A stretch of 38,413 nt of DNA from positions 1 through 38,413 of the forward strand of contig VEQH01000030.1 in assembly GCA_018883325.1 (NCBI GenBank). The letters are read 5' to 3'. The notes beneath the pieces were generated by a model. It had not been told where the DNA came from, made no database searches, and saw only the letters and a program-made list of their open reading frames with translations. This stretch comes from Flavobacteriales bacterium (GTDB lineage: Bacteria > Bacteroidota > Bacteroidia > Flavobacteriales_D > Crocinitomicaceae). Shown in pieces: positions 17,791 to 25,885 of the stretch. The position numbers and the translations under genes were made by a program. Position 1 is the stretch's first letter, and the number at the start of each line of letters is the position of its first letter.

Positions 17791-19746
17791 ATGAAAATTG
17801 CACTTTTTGGAAATCCAAATACAGGTAAAAGTTCCGTTTTTAATCTTCTCACAGGTTTAAGACAACACATTGGAAACTTTGCAGGAATTACTGTCGAGAA
17901 AAAAAGTGGTTCTTTTCAAATTAACAATCAACAACACGAATTGATTGATTTCCCTGGTGTTTACAGCATTTACCCACGTTCAAAGGATGAGGAAGTTGTT
18001 TACAAAGTCGTTTCAAATCGAAAGCATCCTGATTTTCCAGATTTAGCAATGATTGTGGTTGATGCCTCAAATCTTGAGCGCAACTTACTACTTTTTACTC
18101 AAATTTACGACCTTAAAATCCCGATTGTTTTGGTTCTAAATATGTGGGATTTGGCACAAAAAAGAGGGATTAACATTGACATTGAAAAACTTCAAAGTCA
18201 TTTCCCTTCCGTTTCAATTGTTACGACTAATGCAAGAATTGGCTTTGGTAAAGATCGATTGATTGAAGCTGTGAAAAATCACCAATTAAACATTGCTTCT
18301 AATCTAATACTTGAAGATTTTAAACTCTGCGATTTAGGCAATAAAAAACAACAAGAGGACGAAACACAATTTCGTTATCAATTTCTAAAAAAGATTATTG
18401 CGGATGTTGAAATCGTTGAAAAATCGAAAACTGATACTTTATCGCGAAAAATTGATAAAGTTTTGATTCATCCAATTTTTGGATATTTGATTTTTGCGTT
18501 TGTTTTATTTGTTATTTTTCAATTTATCTTTTCGTTTGCGAGTATCCCAATGGATTTTATCGATGCGCAAACAACAAATTTATCGAGTTTTGTCGCAAAT
18601 CAACTACCAATTGGTTTACTCAATGATTTGATTTGTCAAGGTATTATTCCCGGAATTGGTGGTGTTATAATTTTTGTCCCTCAAATTGCCTTGCTTTTCC
18701 TTTTCATTTCTATTTTGGAAGAAAGCGGTTATTTGTCGCGCGTTGTCTTCATAATGGATCGCTTAATGCGTCCTTTTGGTTTGAATGGAAAAAGTGTTGT
18801 TCCACTTATTTCAAGTGTTGCTTGTGCAATTCCGGGTGTGATGGCCAGTCGTACAATTGCCGACTGGAAAGAAAGATTAATCACAATTCTTGTAGCGCCT
18901 TTGATGAGTTGTAGCGCACGCATTCCAGTTTATACATTATTGATTTCATTGGTAATTCCAGAAAAACAAATTTTAGGAATTTTCAATTTACAAGGAATTG
19001 TACTCTTTGGATTGTATTTCTTGGGATTAATTTCAGCTTTATTCATCGCCATAATTTTAAATCTTCTTATTAAAAAGAAAGAAAAAGGTTTTTTGCTTTT
19101 AGAGTTACCTAGCTACAAAATGCCACGTTGGCCAAATGTTGGAATCAATGTTCTAGAAAAAGTAAAAATATTCGTAATTGATGCTGGTAAAATCATTCTT
19201 TCTATCTCAATTATACTTTGGGCTTTAGCAACTTTTGGTCCTTCAGGAAAAATGGACAATGCAGAAAAATATGTAAAAGCAAATCCAACTTTTTCTGAAT
19301 TAACAACAGAAGAACAAAATCAAAAAGTTGCTTCTGCAAGGTTAGAATCGTCATACATTGGGATTTTTGGAAAAGCAATTGAACCTGCAATCCGACCTTT
19401 GGGTTACGACTGGAAAATCGGAATCTCATTAATTACTTCGTTTGCAGCACGTGAAGTTTTTGTTGGTTCGCTCGCAACAATTTACGCTGTGCAAGACGAT
19501 GGCGATGAAAATGTAAGATTAATCGACCGATTAAAAAACGAAAAAAACAGTAAAAATGAACCAATTTTCACACTTGCTTCAAGTGTTTCGTTGATGGTTT
19601 TTTACGTTTTTGCAATGCAATGTATGGCAACATTAGCCGTGGTTAGAAGAGAAACTAATTCTTGGAAATGGCCTTTAATTCAAGTTGCATTTATGGGATT
19701 TATGGCTTATTTCGGTGCACTTTTCGCATTCACTATTCTTTCTTAA
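17791..19746 (+). CDS. feoB: FeoB, ferrous iron permease with GTPase domain
   Basis: 651 residues, somewhat shorter than the E. coli protein but within the family range. The N-terminal G domain has GNPNTGKS (residues 7-14), DFPG (53-56) and NMWD (117-120). The membrane part holds two Gate regions, VACAIPGVMASR and LMSCSARIPVY, with their conserved cysteines, and the last helices lie around residues 600-650. FeoB moves Fe2+ across the inner membrane. It is followed 23 bases later by a tiny FeoB-associated Cys-containing membrane protein, so feoA, feoB and that gene form one operon, possibly extending into corA. Confidence 0.97.
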   Translation: MKIALFGNPNTGKSSVFNLLTGLRQHIGNFAGITVEKKSGSFQINNQQHELIDFPGVYSIYPRSKDEEVVYKVVSNRKHPDFPDLAMIVVDASNLERNLLLFTQIYDLKIPIVLVLNMWDLAQKRGINIDIEKLQSHFPSVSIVTTNARIGFGKDRLIEAVKNHQLNIASNLILEDFKLCDLGNKKQQEDETQFRYQFLKKIIADVEIVEKSKTDTLSRKIDKVLIHPIFGYLIFAFVLFVIFQFIFSFASIPMDFIDAQTTNLSSFVANQLPIGLLNDLICQGIIPGIGGVIIFVPQIALLFLFISILEESGYLSRVVFIMDRLMRPFGLNGKSVVPLISSVACAIPGVMASRTIADWKERLITILVAPLMSCSARIPVYTLLISLVIPEKQILGIFNLQGIVLFGLYFLGLISALFIAIILNLLIKKKEKGFLLLELPSYKMPRWPNVGINVLEKVKIFVIDAGKIILSISIILWALATFGPSGKMDNAEKYVKANPTFSELTTEEQNQKVASARLESSYIGIFGKAIEPAIRPLGYDWKIGISLITSFAAREVFVGSLATIYAVQDDGDENVRLIDRLKNEKNSKNEPIFTLASSVSLMVFYVFAMQCMATLAVVRRETNSWKWPLIQVAFMGFMAYFGALFAFTILS

Positions 19747-19769
19747 AAAGAAAAAACTAACTTTATAAG

Positions 19770-19925
19770 ATGTTTCAAGGCTTAATTGTATTTCTAATCG
19801 TGGCGCTTTCAGTCATTTACTTGACTAGAAAGTTATGGCGTCAATTCTTCTCGAAAACAGAAAGTTGCGAATCTTGCACGATTGGAAAAACGGCAAGTAC
19901 TGTTGATTTAAAAAAACCTGCATAG
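19770..19925 (+). CDS. FeoB-associated Cys-containing small membrane protein
   Basis: 51 residues. One transmembrane helix (LIVFLIVALSVIYL) is followed by a basic stretch (TRKLWRQFF) and a CESC motif near residue 33, then a hydrophilic tail. This matches the small FeoB-associated family found right after feoB in many bacteria, thought to assist iron transport. It lies 23 bases after feoB; the corA-type gene starts one base after its stop, so the three are probably co-transcribed. Both the position and the CxxC-after-helix layout support it. Confidence 0.85.
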   Translation: MFQGLIVFLIVALSVIYLTRKLWRQFFSKTESCESCTIGKTASTVDLKKPA

Positions 19926-19926
19926 A

Positions 19927-20928
19927 ATGGGACAGTGTCAACTTTACAAATACAACAAAAGTTTTTACTCCATAAAAAAAGAAACTTCTCATTATTTTTC
20001 TCAAGATTTCATTGAAAATGAGATGGATGATGACCATATTGCATGGCTTAATTTTCATGGATTAGAACACAAAGAAGAAATTGAATTGCTGTGTAAAAAA
20101 CTTGAAATTGACCGTTTGAGTGTTGATACAATTTACAATCCCAGCAGAAGACCTAAAGTTGAAGAATACACGAATTATGTTTTTTTTAGCATTAAATCTG
20201 CATTACCAACAGATGAATACGATCTTCAGCTCGAGCAAGAGCAAATAAGTTTTATTCTAGGTAAAAACTATTTGATTTCCTTTCAAGATAAATCCTCCGA
20301 TCACTTCACAGATGTGAGAAATAGAATTGAAACTGGAAGAGGAAAAATTCGAATAAAAAATTCAGATTTCCTTCTTTTTAGAATGCTTGAAGCGATTATT
20401 GATAATTATTTTGAGGTGATTGAAGATATATCAACTACGATCGAGGAGATAGAAGAAAAACTTCATAAATCTGAAAGTAAAACCATTCTAAATCAAATAG
20501 AACGCGAAAAACGAAAACTCATTGAATTACGAAAAATTGCGCTTCCGATGCGCGACATTTCAAGTCAATTGGAGACGAGCGAAAGTGTGTTTTTCGAAAA
20601 ATCCAATCATCAATATTTCTCCCATCTTCGGTCTTCATGCGTTAGTGTTTTGGAAGAAATTGAAGCAAACAAACAGATTTTGGAAGGGATGGCAAATTTA
20701 TTCTACGCAGCGCAAGGTCAACGAATGAATGAAATAATGAAAGTATTAACCGTTGTCAGTTCCATTTTTATTCCGCTTACATTTATTGTTGGAGTTTATG
20801 GAATGAACTTCGAGAATATGCCAGAATTAAAATATTGGTACGGATATTACACCGTCATTGGAGTTATGTTTTTGATTGCCTTTGGATTACTATTTTATTT
20901 TCTGAAAAGAGGTTGGCTCAAAAAATAG
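19927..20928 (+). CDS. corA: CorA-family magnesium/divalent cation transporter
   Basis: 333 residues. The C-terminal two-helix channel carries the family motif YGMN (GMN at residues 292-294) followed by FENMPELKYWYGYY, then the last helix and a basic tail (LKRGWLKK). The cytosolic N-terminal funnel contains the long helical region around residues 150-260. CorA forms a pentameric Mg2+ (also Co2+/Ni2+) channel in the inner membrane. It starts one base after the stop of the FeoB-associated gene, giving an unusual feo-corA metal-ion operon. The metal preferred here cannot be told from sequence. Confidence 0.95.
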   Translation: MGQCQLYKYNKSFYSIKKETSHYFSQDFIENEMDDDHIAWLNFHGLEHKEEIELLCKKLEIDRLSVDTIYNPSRRPKVEEYTNYVFFSIKSALPTDEYDLQLEQEQISFILGKNYLISFQDKSSDHFTDVRNRIETGRGKIRIKNSDFLLFRMLEAIIDNYFEVIEDISTTIEEIEEKLHKSESKTILNQIEREKRKLIELRKIALPMRDISSQLETSESVFFEKSNHQYFSHLRSSCVSVLEEIEANKQILEGMANLFYAAQGQRMNEIMKVLTVVSSIFIPLTFIVGVYGMNFENMPELKYWYGYYTVIGVMFLIAFGLLFYFLKRGWLKK

Positions 20929-21017
20929 TGCATTAACATCTTTCAATCAAAATAAATTGTATTTTTAGTCCGCTGTTAACAATCTGTTAAATATAATTAG
21001 ACTGCTTTAATGAAAAT

Positions 21018-21025
21018 TACATTTG
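21018..21025 (+). promoter_or_regulatory. Putative -7 box (TACATTTG) for the DUF1573 pair
   Basis: TACATTTG matches the TAnnTTTG consensus 19 bases before the first DUF1573 start codon. The region further upstream is AT-rich but lacks a clear TTTG at the -33 position. Confidence 0.4.
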
Positions 21026-21044
21026 TTCTATAAAACTTTTAATC

Positions 21045-21488
21045 ATGAAAAAATTAGTATTGTCCTTAACTCTTATGTTTGTTGCCGTTTTGACAGCAAA
21101 TACAGTATCTGCACAAATTGAAAAAGGTGCAAAAATCGAATTTAACAAAGAAACACACGATTACGGAAATATCAAGTATGATGGTGACCCATATTGTATT
21201 TTTGAATTTAAAAACACAGGTGACGAACCGTTAATTATTTCTAATGCTAAAGGATCTTGTGGTTGTACAGTTCCTGAATGGCCGAAAGAACCAATCGCTC
21301 CAGGAGCAAAAGGAACTATTCGTGTTAAATATGACACAAAACGTCCAGGTGCAATCAACAAAAGCGTAACAATCACTTCAAACGCTATTAACGAGCCTAA
21401 CAAAGTGATTAGAATTAAAGGTGAAGTTGGTCCAGCTCCAGAAGTTGGAACACCTGTTAACAATTCTGGTGCACCAGCAAATAACTAA
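21045..21488 (+). CDS. DUF1573 secreted protein
   Basis: 147 residues. A signal peptide (LVLSLTLMFVAVLTANTVSAQ) precedes a single ~100-residue Ig-like DUF1573 domain with its hallmarks: FNKETHDYGNIKYDG, FEFKNTGDEPLIISNAKGSCGCTVPEWP, PGAKGTIRVKYDT, and KSVTITSNA. The family is abundant in Bacteroidota, is exported, and has no established function. It is followed 1 base later by a second DUF1573-like gene, an apparent duplication and probable operon. Confidence 0.92.
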   Translation: MKKLVLSLTLMFVAVLTANTVSAQIEKGAKIEFNKETHDYGNIKYDGDPYCIFEFKNTGDEPLIISNAKGSCGCTVPEWPKEPIAPGAKGTIRVKYDTKRPGAINKSVTITSNAINEPNKVIRIKGEVGPAPEVGTPVNNSGAPANN

Positions 21489-21489
21489 A

Positions 21490-21897
21490 ATGAAAAGATT
21501 TATTTTACTATCATTTTTACTAATAACCGCCCTTGGCTTCAGTCAAGAGGCGGTTTTTAGTCCTAAATACCCTATAGCTAAATTTCCAAAAGTTAAAGAG
21601 GGTAAAATCGTAAATTACGTTTATGAATTTACAAATATAGGTGACGCTCCGCTAGAATTTTATTCTTACGAAGTGGAATGTACTTGTACAAAAGTAGAAC
21701 TACCAACCGAACCTACACAACCTGGTCAAAAAGGAAGAATTAGCGTTTCCTTCGACACAAATGGAAAAGCATATTACCAAGACCGAATTATTTATCTACA
21801 AACGAATACTGAACGTAAAAAAGAAAAATTACGTTTAAAAGTATACGTTGACCCAAAAACGGTTGAAAATCCTGCTCCAAAAACAGACAAAAACTAA
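21490..21897 (+). CDS. DUF1573-like secreted protein, second copy
   Basis: 135 residues from the ATG at 21490. That start is preferred over the in-frame ATG at 21421 because it gives a proper signal peptide (MKRFILLSFLLITALGFSQ) and avoids a 68-base overlap with the preceding gene. It carries the DUF1573 pattern with FTNIGDAPLEFYSYEVECTC in place of the usual CGC cluster, then KGRISVSFDTNGKAYYQDRI. It diverges from the upstream copy, so the duplication is old. Function unknown; envelope location inferred from the signal. Confidence 0.88.
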   Translation: MKRFILLSFLLITALGFSQEAVFSPKYPIAKFPKVKEGKIVNYVYEFTNIGDAPLEFYSYEVECTCTKVELPTEPTQPGQKGRISVSFDTNGKAYYQDRIIYLQTNTERKKEKLRLKVYVDPKTVENPAPKTDKN

Positions 21898-22345
21898 GAC
21901 TGTTTTTATTCATCAATCTTTCATGTAAAAATTAAAAAGTTTCTAAAAAGGAATTTATTTGAATGTCCGCAATCATACCGGTGAAAATACTTTATTTTGA
22001 AAATCAAGAACTTAACCGAAGCGAGAACTGTTTTACAAATATCAACGAACAATCATCGGCCTTGAATTTCATGGTTTTAGCTACTGAACTGAAACTGTTA
22101 TTTTTTAGAATTTCTGTAAGAACATTCTTCAAAAAATTCAGTTTTAGGAAGGAGTTAAAATTGTTCGCGACGAGTTATAAACAATTGTAAAACAATAATT
22201 TGCGAACAAAATAGAAATTCAGAGCCTAGATTTTTTGTTTCTTTTTCATCATGGAAAAAGAAAGGCAAAAGACTTATTAGCTCATTCATTATTTAAAGCT
22301 TATGAATTAATAATTCTGGTACAAAAGCTATACTCAAAAAACTAA
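21898..22345. other. Intergenic region with hairpins and no convincing gene
   Basis: 448 bases between the DUF1573 pair and the WecE-type gene. A 75-codon frame at 21963-22190 has no recognisable domain and no ribosome site, and I do not call it. Two inverted repeats are visible: TTGTTCGC (22161-22168) with GCGAACAA (22202-22209), and TTTGTTTCTTTTTC (22234-22247) with GAAAAAGAAAGGCAAA (22254-22269). The second may act as a transcript end or be a remnant of a small repeat element. Confidence 0.5.
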
Positions 22346-23470
22346 CTATCTTGCTTTAAAAAAGTCAGTAATTTTAGTTATTATCAAATCCAAAGGAACA
22401 TCAGAATGAAGAGGTAAACGCAACAACCTACTTTCAAATTTCTCGGCATTCGTTAATGGTTTTCCAACGTACTTTTCTTTAAAGTAACTGCTTTTATGCA
22501 AGCAACGATAATGCATCAATGCGTCAATTCCATTTTCTGAAAGGTGTATTTTTAAAGATTGAAGTTCTTCAGGAGATTTTAAAACCAAATAGAAAATATG
22601 CGCATTGTGATTCGCAAAATCAGGAATTTGAGGCAACAAAACTCCTTTTTCCTCTAAACAAGAAAGTTGTTCAAAATAATAATTCCATTGTTTTTTACGC
22701 GCTTCCAACCAAGTTGAACTTTCTTCTAGTTGAGCCACTAAATATGCAGCGTTCAATTCTGAATTCACGTAAGAAGAACCCAATGCTACCCATTCGTATT
22801 TGTCAATTTCACCTCTTTTAAACGCAGCACGATTAGTCCCTTTTTCCCAAATTATTTCAGCTGGTGCATTCCAATCTCGCTTGTTGATTATTAACGCTCC
22901 ACCTTCACCACAAGAAATATTCTTTGTTTCGTGAAAAGAAAATACTGCCAAATCGCCAAGCGAACCTAAAGGTTTTTCTTTAAAACTTGCTCCGAAAGCC
23001 TGAGCTGCTTCCTCGATGATATAAAATTTATAGTGTTCTTGAAGGGTTTTCAATCGTGACCAATCGGAAGAAACGCCTCCATAATACATAGGAACAATAG
23101 CTTTAGTTTTCTCTGAAATCAATTCCTCCAAATGATCTAAATCCATATTCGGATGATTTGCCTGACTATCTACAAATTTGATGGTCGCTCCACGCAACAG
23201 AAAAGAATTAGCCGTGCTTGGAAAAGTATAAGATGGAAGAATTACCTCATCACCAGGCTGAATATCTAAAAGTAATGCGGAAATTTCCAAAGCAGCGGTA
23301 CAACTGTTTGTTAATAAGCAATTTCCACCTATTGAACTTTGAATTTGTTGCTGGGCAATTTGAGTGAATTTTCCACCACCAGCAGTTTTACCTGAATGCA
23401 GTACTTGTTCAATAAACTTCGCTTCATTCTTTGAGCGATAAGGTTTACTGAAAGGTACTTTTTCATTCAT
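22346..23470 (-). CDS. DegT/DnrJ/EryC1-family PLP aminotransferase, WecE/RffA-like
   Basis: 374 residues, close to WecE/RffA (about 376). It has the fold-type I aminotransferase pattern: GGGKFTQ, the TNSCTAALEISALLL segment, GDEVILPSYTFPSTAN, IIEEAAQAFGA, and SFHETKNISCGEGGAL with the expected PLP lysine at residue 183. The family makes 4-amino-4,6-dideoxy sugars from dTDP-4-keto-6-deoxyglucose for surface polysaccharides. Yet it starts only 2 bases after the stop of mtnC and appears to be the last gene of the methionine-salvage operon. Sugar aminotransferase is the sequence-based reading; a role linked to salvage is conceivable but unproven. Confidence 0.85.
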   Translation of the reverse strand: MNEKVPFSKPYRSKNEAKFIEQVLHSGKTAGGGKFTQIAQQQIQSSIGGNCLLTNSCTAALEISALLLDIQPGDEVILPSYTFPSTANSFLLRGATIKFVDSQANHPNMDLDHLEELISEKTKAIVPMYYGGVSSDWSRLKTLQEHYKFYIIEEAAQAFGASFKEKPLGSLGDLAVFSFHETKNISCGEGGALIINKRDWNAPAEIIWEKGTNRAAFKRGEIDKYEWVALGSSYVNSELNAAYLVAQLEESSTWLEARKKQWNYYFEQLSCLEEKGVLLPQIPDFANHNAHIFYLVLKSPEELQSLKIHLSENGIDALMHYRCLHKSSYFKEKYVGKPLTNAEKFESRLLRLPLHSDVPLDLIITKITDFFKAR

Positions 23471-23472
23471 GT

Positions 23473-24177
23473 TTATAAACCAAGTTTAGTATTGATCTCC
23501 GAAAAATCATGAACGTACTCATCCCAAGAAATTTCAGTGCCCGGTCTAACCAATTGAAGCGTTCTAAATCCAGCTTCTTTTGCCGCTTCTAATTCTTGGT
23601 AAATGTCTGATAAAAACAAAATTTTAGCTGGCAACAAATTAATCTTTTTGGCAATTTCAATGTACGTATTCACATCGCGCTTTTGACCAGTATTCGTATC
23701 AAAATAATGGGAAAAGTTCACACTTAAATCACCAAAAATACTGTTTCCAAAAATCAATTTTTGAGCAGCTATTGAACCCGATGAAAACACACCTAATTTC
23801 AAGCCTTTAGCTTTCCAATTTTCTAATGCAGCGGGCACATCATCGTAAACATGACCTTTTAATTCGCCAGAATTGTAACCATTTCTCCAAAGAATTCCTT
23901 GTAAAGTTTTCAAAGGCGTAACTTTTCGGTCCTCATTACTCCATTTTTCTAAATATTTCAGGACTTCCTCACTTGTCGTAATTTGCTCATTTTCTTCTTC
24001 GGCAACAATTTCTATCACTTGTGAGAAAGCCTCTTTAACTTCTTGTAATTGAGAGAAATTATTGATTTCTTTAATGTGCGCTTTGAAATACGGAAACAAA
24101 ACGTCGTAAACAAAAGATACAGAAGTCGTTGTGCCTTCGATATCCGTTAAAATGTATTTTATCTTTTTTTGTTCCAC
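23473..24177 (-). CDS. mtnC: Acireductone synthase (enolase-phosphatase E1)
   Basis: 234 residues. It is a HAD-superfamily enzyme whose first motif is ILTDIEGTTTS (nucleophile D12, acid E14), with LGVFSSGSIAAQKLIFG as motif II and FLSDIYQELEAAKEAGF as the later Asp motif. It converts 2,3-diketo-5-methylthiopentyl-1-phosphate to acireductone in the methionine salvage pathway. It is contiguous with mtnD upstream (start immediately after the mtnD stop) and with the WecE-type gene downstream. Confidence 0.95.
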   Translation of the reverse strand: MEQKKIKYILTDIEGTTTSVSFVYDVLFPYFKAHIKEINNFSQLQEVKEAFSQVIEIVAEEENEQITTSEEVLKYLEKWSNEDRKVTPLKTLQGILWRNGYNSGELKGHVYDDVPAALENWKAKGLKLGVFSSGSIAAQKLIFGNSIFGDLSVNFSHYFDTNTGQKRDVNTYIEIAKKINLLPAKILFLSDIYQELEAAKEAGFRTLQLVRPGTEISWDEYVHDFSEINTKLGL

Positions 24178-24717
24178 TTATTTTTTGACTTTAAAATCTT
24201 TGAATTCATTTTCAATTCCTGAGGCTGTATAATGAGGAATCCAACCACTCATATCGATAAATATACGAATTGCTTTTACAAAAGGATTGTTTTCTCCCGC
24301 ATCAAACCAATGTTTTGTTCCTGCAGGTATGCTGATTAAATCACCTTTTTCACACAATAAATTAAAAACAGGTTCCGATTCTAAATTGAACCAAAACAAA
24401 CCTTGTCCATCAACGAAAAAACGAATTTCGTCTTCTGTATGCGTATGTTCAGACAAAAATTTTGTGCGAATAGCATCGTAATTTTCTGTTAATGAATTAA
24501 TTGAAATTACATCCGCTGTTTGGTAACCACCATTTTCCATAAACGGAAACAAATCCTTGGAATAAGCTTGTAAGATCTCTTCTTGAGTTGCTGTATCTTC
24601 AAAAACAACATCGCAGGACCATTGATCGAAGAACAAACCGCGCGCATTAAAAAATTCCAATATTTCTTCCGGATTGGAAGTACTATAATTTTGAGTTGGG
24701 ATTGATAAAATTGCCAT
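24178..24717 (-). CDS. mtnD: Acireductone dioxygenase
   Basis: 179 residues, typical of the ARD cupin. The metal ligands H91, H93 and E97 in EHTHTEDEIRFFVDG and H136 in GTKHWFDAG are all present. It oxidises acireductone to 2-keto-4-methylthiobutyrate and formate (Fe form) or to an off-pathway product (Ni form); the metal cannot be read from sequence. The start overlaps the mtnB stop by one base, so the genes are translationally linked. Confidence 0.96.
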   Translation of the reverse strand: MAILSIPTQNYSTSNPEEILEFFNARGLFFDQWSCDVVFEDTATQEEILQAYSKDLFPFMENGGYQTADVISINSLTENYDAIRTKFLSEHTHTEDEIRFFVDGQGLFWFNLESEPVFNLLCEKGDLISIPAGTKHWFDAGENNPFVKAIRIFIDMSGWIPHYTASGIENEFKDFKVKK

Positions 24718-25322
24718 TATTTTCTAATTAAATTCCATTCACATTCACAAAGATAGTCTAAAGTTTCTATGTGTCTTTTGGCTTCGAAAAGGTTTTTTCC
24801 CCAAGCATACGTTCCGTGTTTTCGAATGACAAAACAATGATTTTCAATCGATTCTTTCGCGTAATTTAATTCGTTTTTGAAAAAATTCATGTCTTGACTA
24901 TTATCCAAAACAGGAATTCGCACGGTGTTTTCATGCGTAGTTTGTCCATCAAAACCTTTCTGCACTTCGTAACCTTCAAACTTCAATTCACTTTTATAAA
25001 TCGCTGACAGCAAAACAGGGTACAAAGAATGACTGTGTAAAATGACTTTCGTTTCAGGAAATAAATTATAAATAATGCAATGAATTAAAGTTTCAGCTGA
25101 AGGTTTCACATTTGCAAATTCACCTTGCGGAATTCCATTTTCATCTACCCAAATAAAATCATTCTCTGAAAATTGGCTTTTATCCACGCCTGAGCGCGAA
25201 ACCCAAATTTGACCAAGTTCGTTTCTAAATGAATAATTTGTGGATGTTGCTGGCGACCAACCTTTTGAATTATAAAGTCGAATTGTAGCTGCCAATTCCT
25301 TTTTTAATAGTTCCGCTTGCAT
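24717..25322 (-). CDS. mtnB: Methylthioribulose-1-phosphate dehydratase
   Basis: 201 residues. It is a class II aldolase/adducin-type zinc enzyme with H96 and H98 in ILHSHSLYP and H169 in RKHGTYAWG as ligands, plus KPSAETLIH. It dehydrates 5-methylthioribulose-1-phosphate in methionine salvage. It is the first gene of the mtnB-mtnD-mtnC-(wecE-like) unit. mtnA and the MTA nucleosidase or kinase genes are not in the window and must lie elsewhere. Confidence 0.95.
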   Translation of the reverse strand: MQAELLKKELAATIRLYNSKGWSPATSTNYSFRNELGQIWVSRSGVDKSQFSENDFIWVDENGIPQGEFANVKPSAETLIHCIIYNLFPETKVILHSHSLYPVLLSAIYKSELKFEGYEVQKGFDGQTTHENTVRIPVLDNSQDMNFFKNELNYAKESIENHCFVIRKHGTYAWGKNLFEAKRHIETLDYLCECEWNLIRK

Positions 25323-25342
25323 AAATGAATAAGTTGAATTTG

Positions 25343-25350
25343 CAAAGATA
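25343..25350 (-). promoter_or_regulatory. Putative -7 box (TATCTTTG) for the mtn operon
   Basis: TATCTTTG on the minus strand fits TAnnTTTG and lies 20 bases before the mtnB start codon. It sits in the 85-bp divergent region shared with the small membrane protein gene. No SAM-type riboswitch was recognised there. Confidence 0.42.
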
Positions 25351-25407
25351 CAACGAAGAAAAAGGATGTAACTAATTTTGACTAAATTCGGCTACTAAAT
25401 CTTTTAT

Positions 25408-25812
25408 ATGGAAAGAATTTTAATCTTACTTCTTTATATTTCACTAGCTGGAATCGCAGGTATTCACAAACTTTTAGGTGATTTTCCACCTGCTTGGTTT
25501 TATGGAAAATTCAAAGAAACCTTTTTAAATGCCATTCCAGGAGGAATTTGGTTCAGCTTCGTTTTAATAGTTGTTCTAGAAATTGTGATTGCGCTGTTAT
25601 TTTCCATTGCATTAATCAAAGGAGAATTCAAATCTGAAACGAAATCCACATTTGCTCTTTTTGGATTTTTAGCTTCATTGGCTCTTTTTGTCATCTTATT
25701 TTTTGGAAGTTTCCTTGTTCAAGATTACGACAATGGCTTCAATGATTTTGTGTATTTCGGTGTGACTTTTTACTTGATGGAATATTTCAAAAAAAACTCA
25801 TCAGTGGGCTAA
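25408..25812 (+). CDS. Small four-helix membrane protein (DoxX-like), function unknown
   Basis: 134 residues, not firmly recognised. Hydrophobic segments lie at about residues 4-20, 47-68, 80-101 and 110-126, giving four likely transmembrane helices. The N-terminal IAGIHKLLGDFPPAWFYGKF resembles DoxX-like membrane proteins. It is divergent from mtnB and convergent with the DUF234-type ATPase gene. Coding status is well supported by the amphipathic membrane layout; function is not. Confidence 0.75.
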   Translation: MERILILLLYISLAGIAGIHKLLGDFPPAWFYGKFKETFLNAIPGGIWFSFVLIVVLEIVIALLFSIALIKGEFKSETKSTFALFGFLASLALFVILFFGSFLVQDYDNGFNDFVYFGVTFYLMEYFKKNSSVG

Positions 25813-25885
25813 ACAACTGAAAAACAACACAAAATTACTACACTGAAAATTATATGAAACTAAATAATCGAACTTGATTTTAACT

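Noticed and set aside
21963..22190. 75-codon frame after the DUF1573 pair
   Set aside because: No recognisable domain, biased composition, lies among inverted repeats; most likely chance.
25323..25407. SAM riboswitch before mtnB
   Set aside because: The leader is only about 20 bases after the putative -7 box and shows no riboswitch-like pairing.
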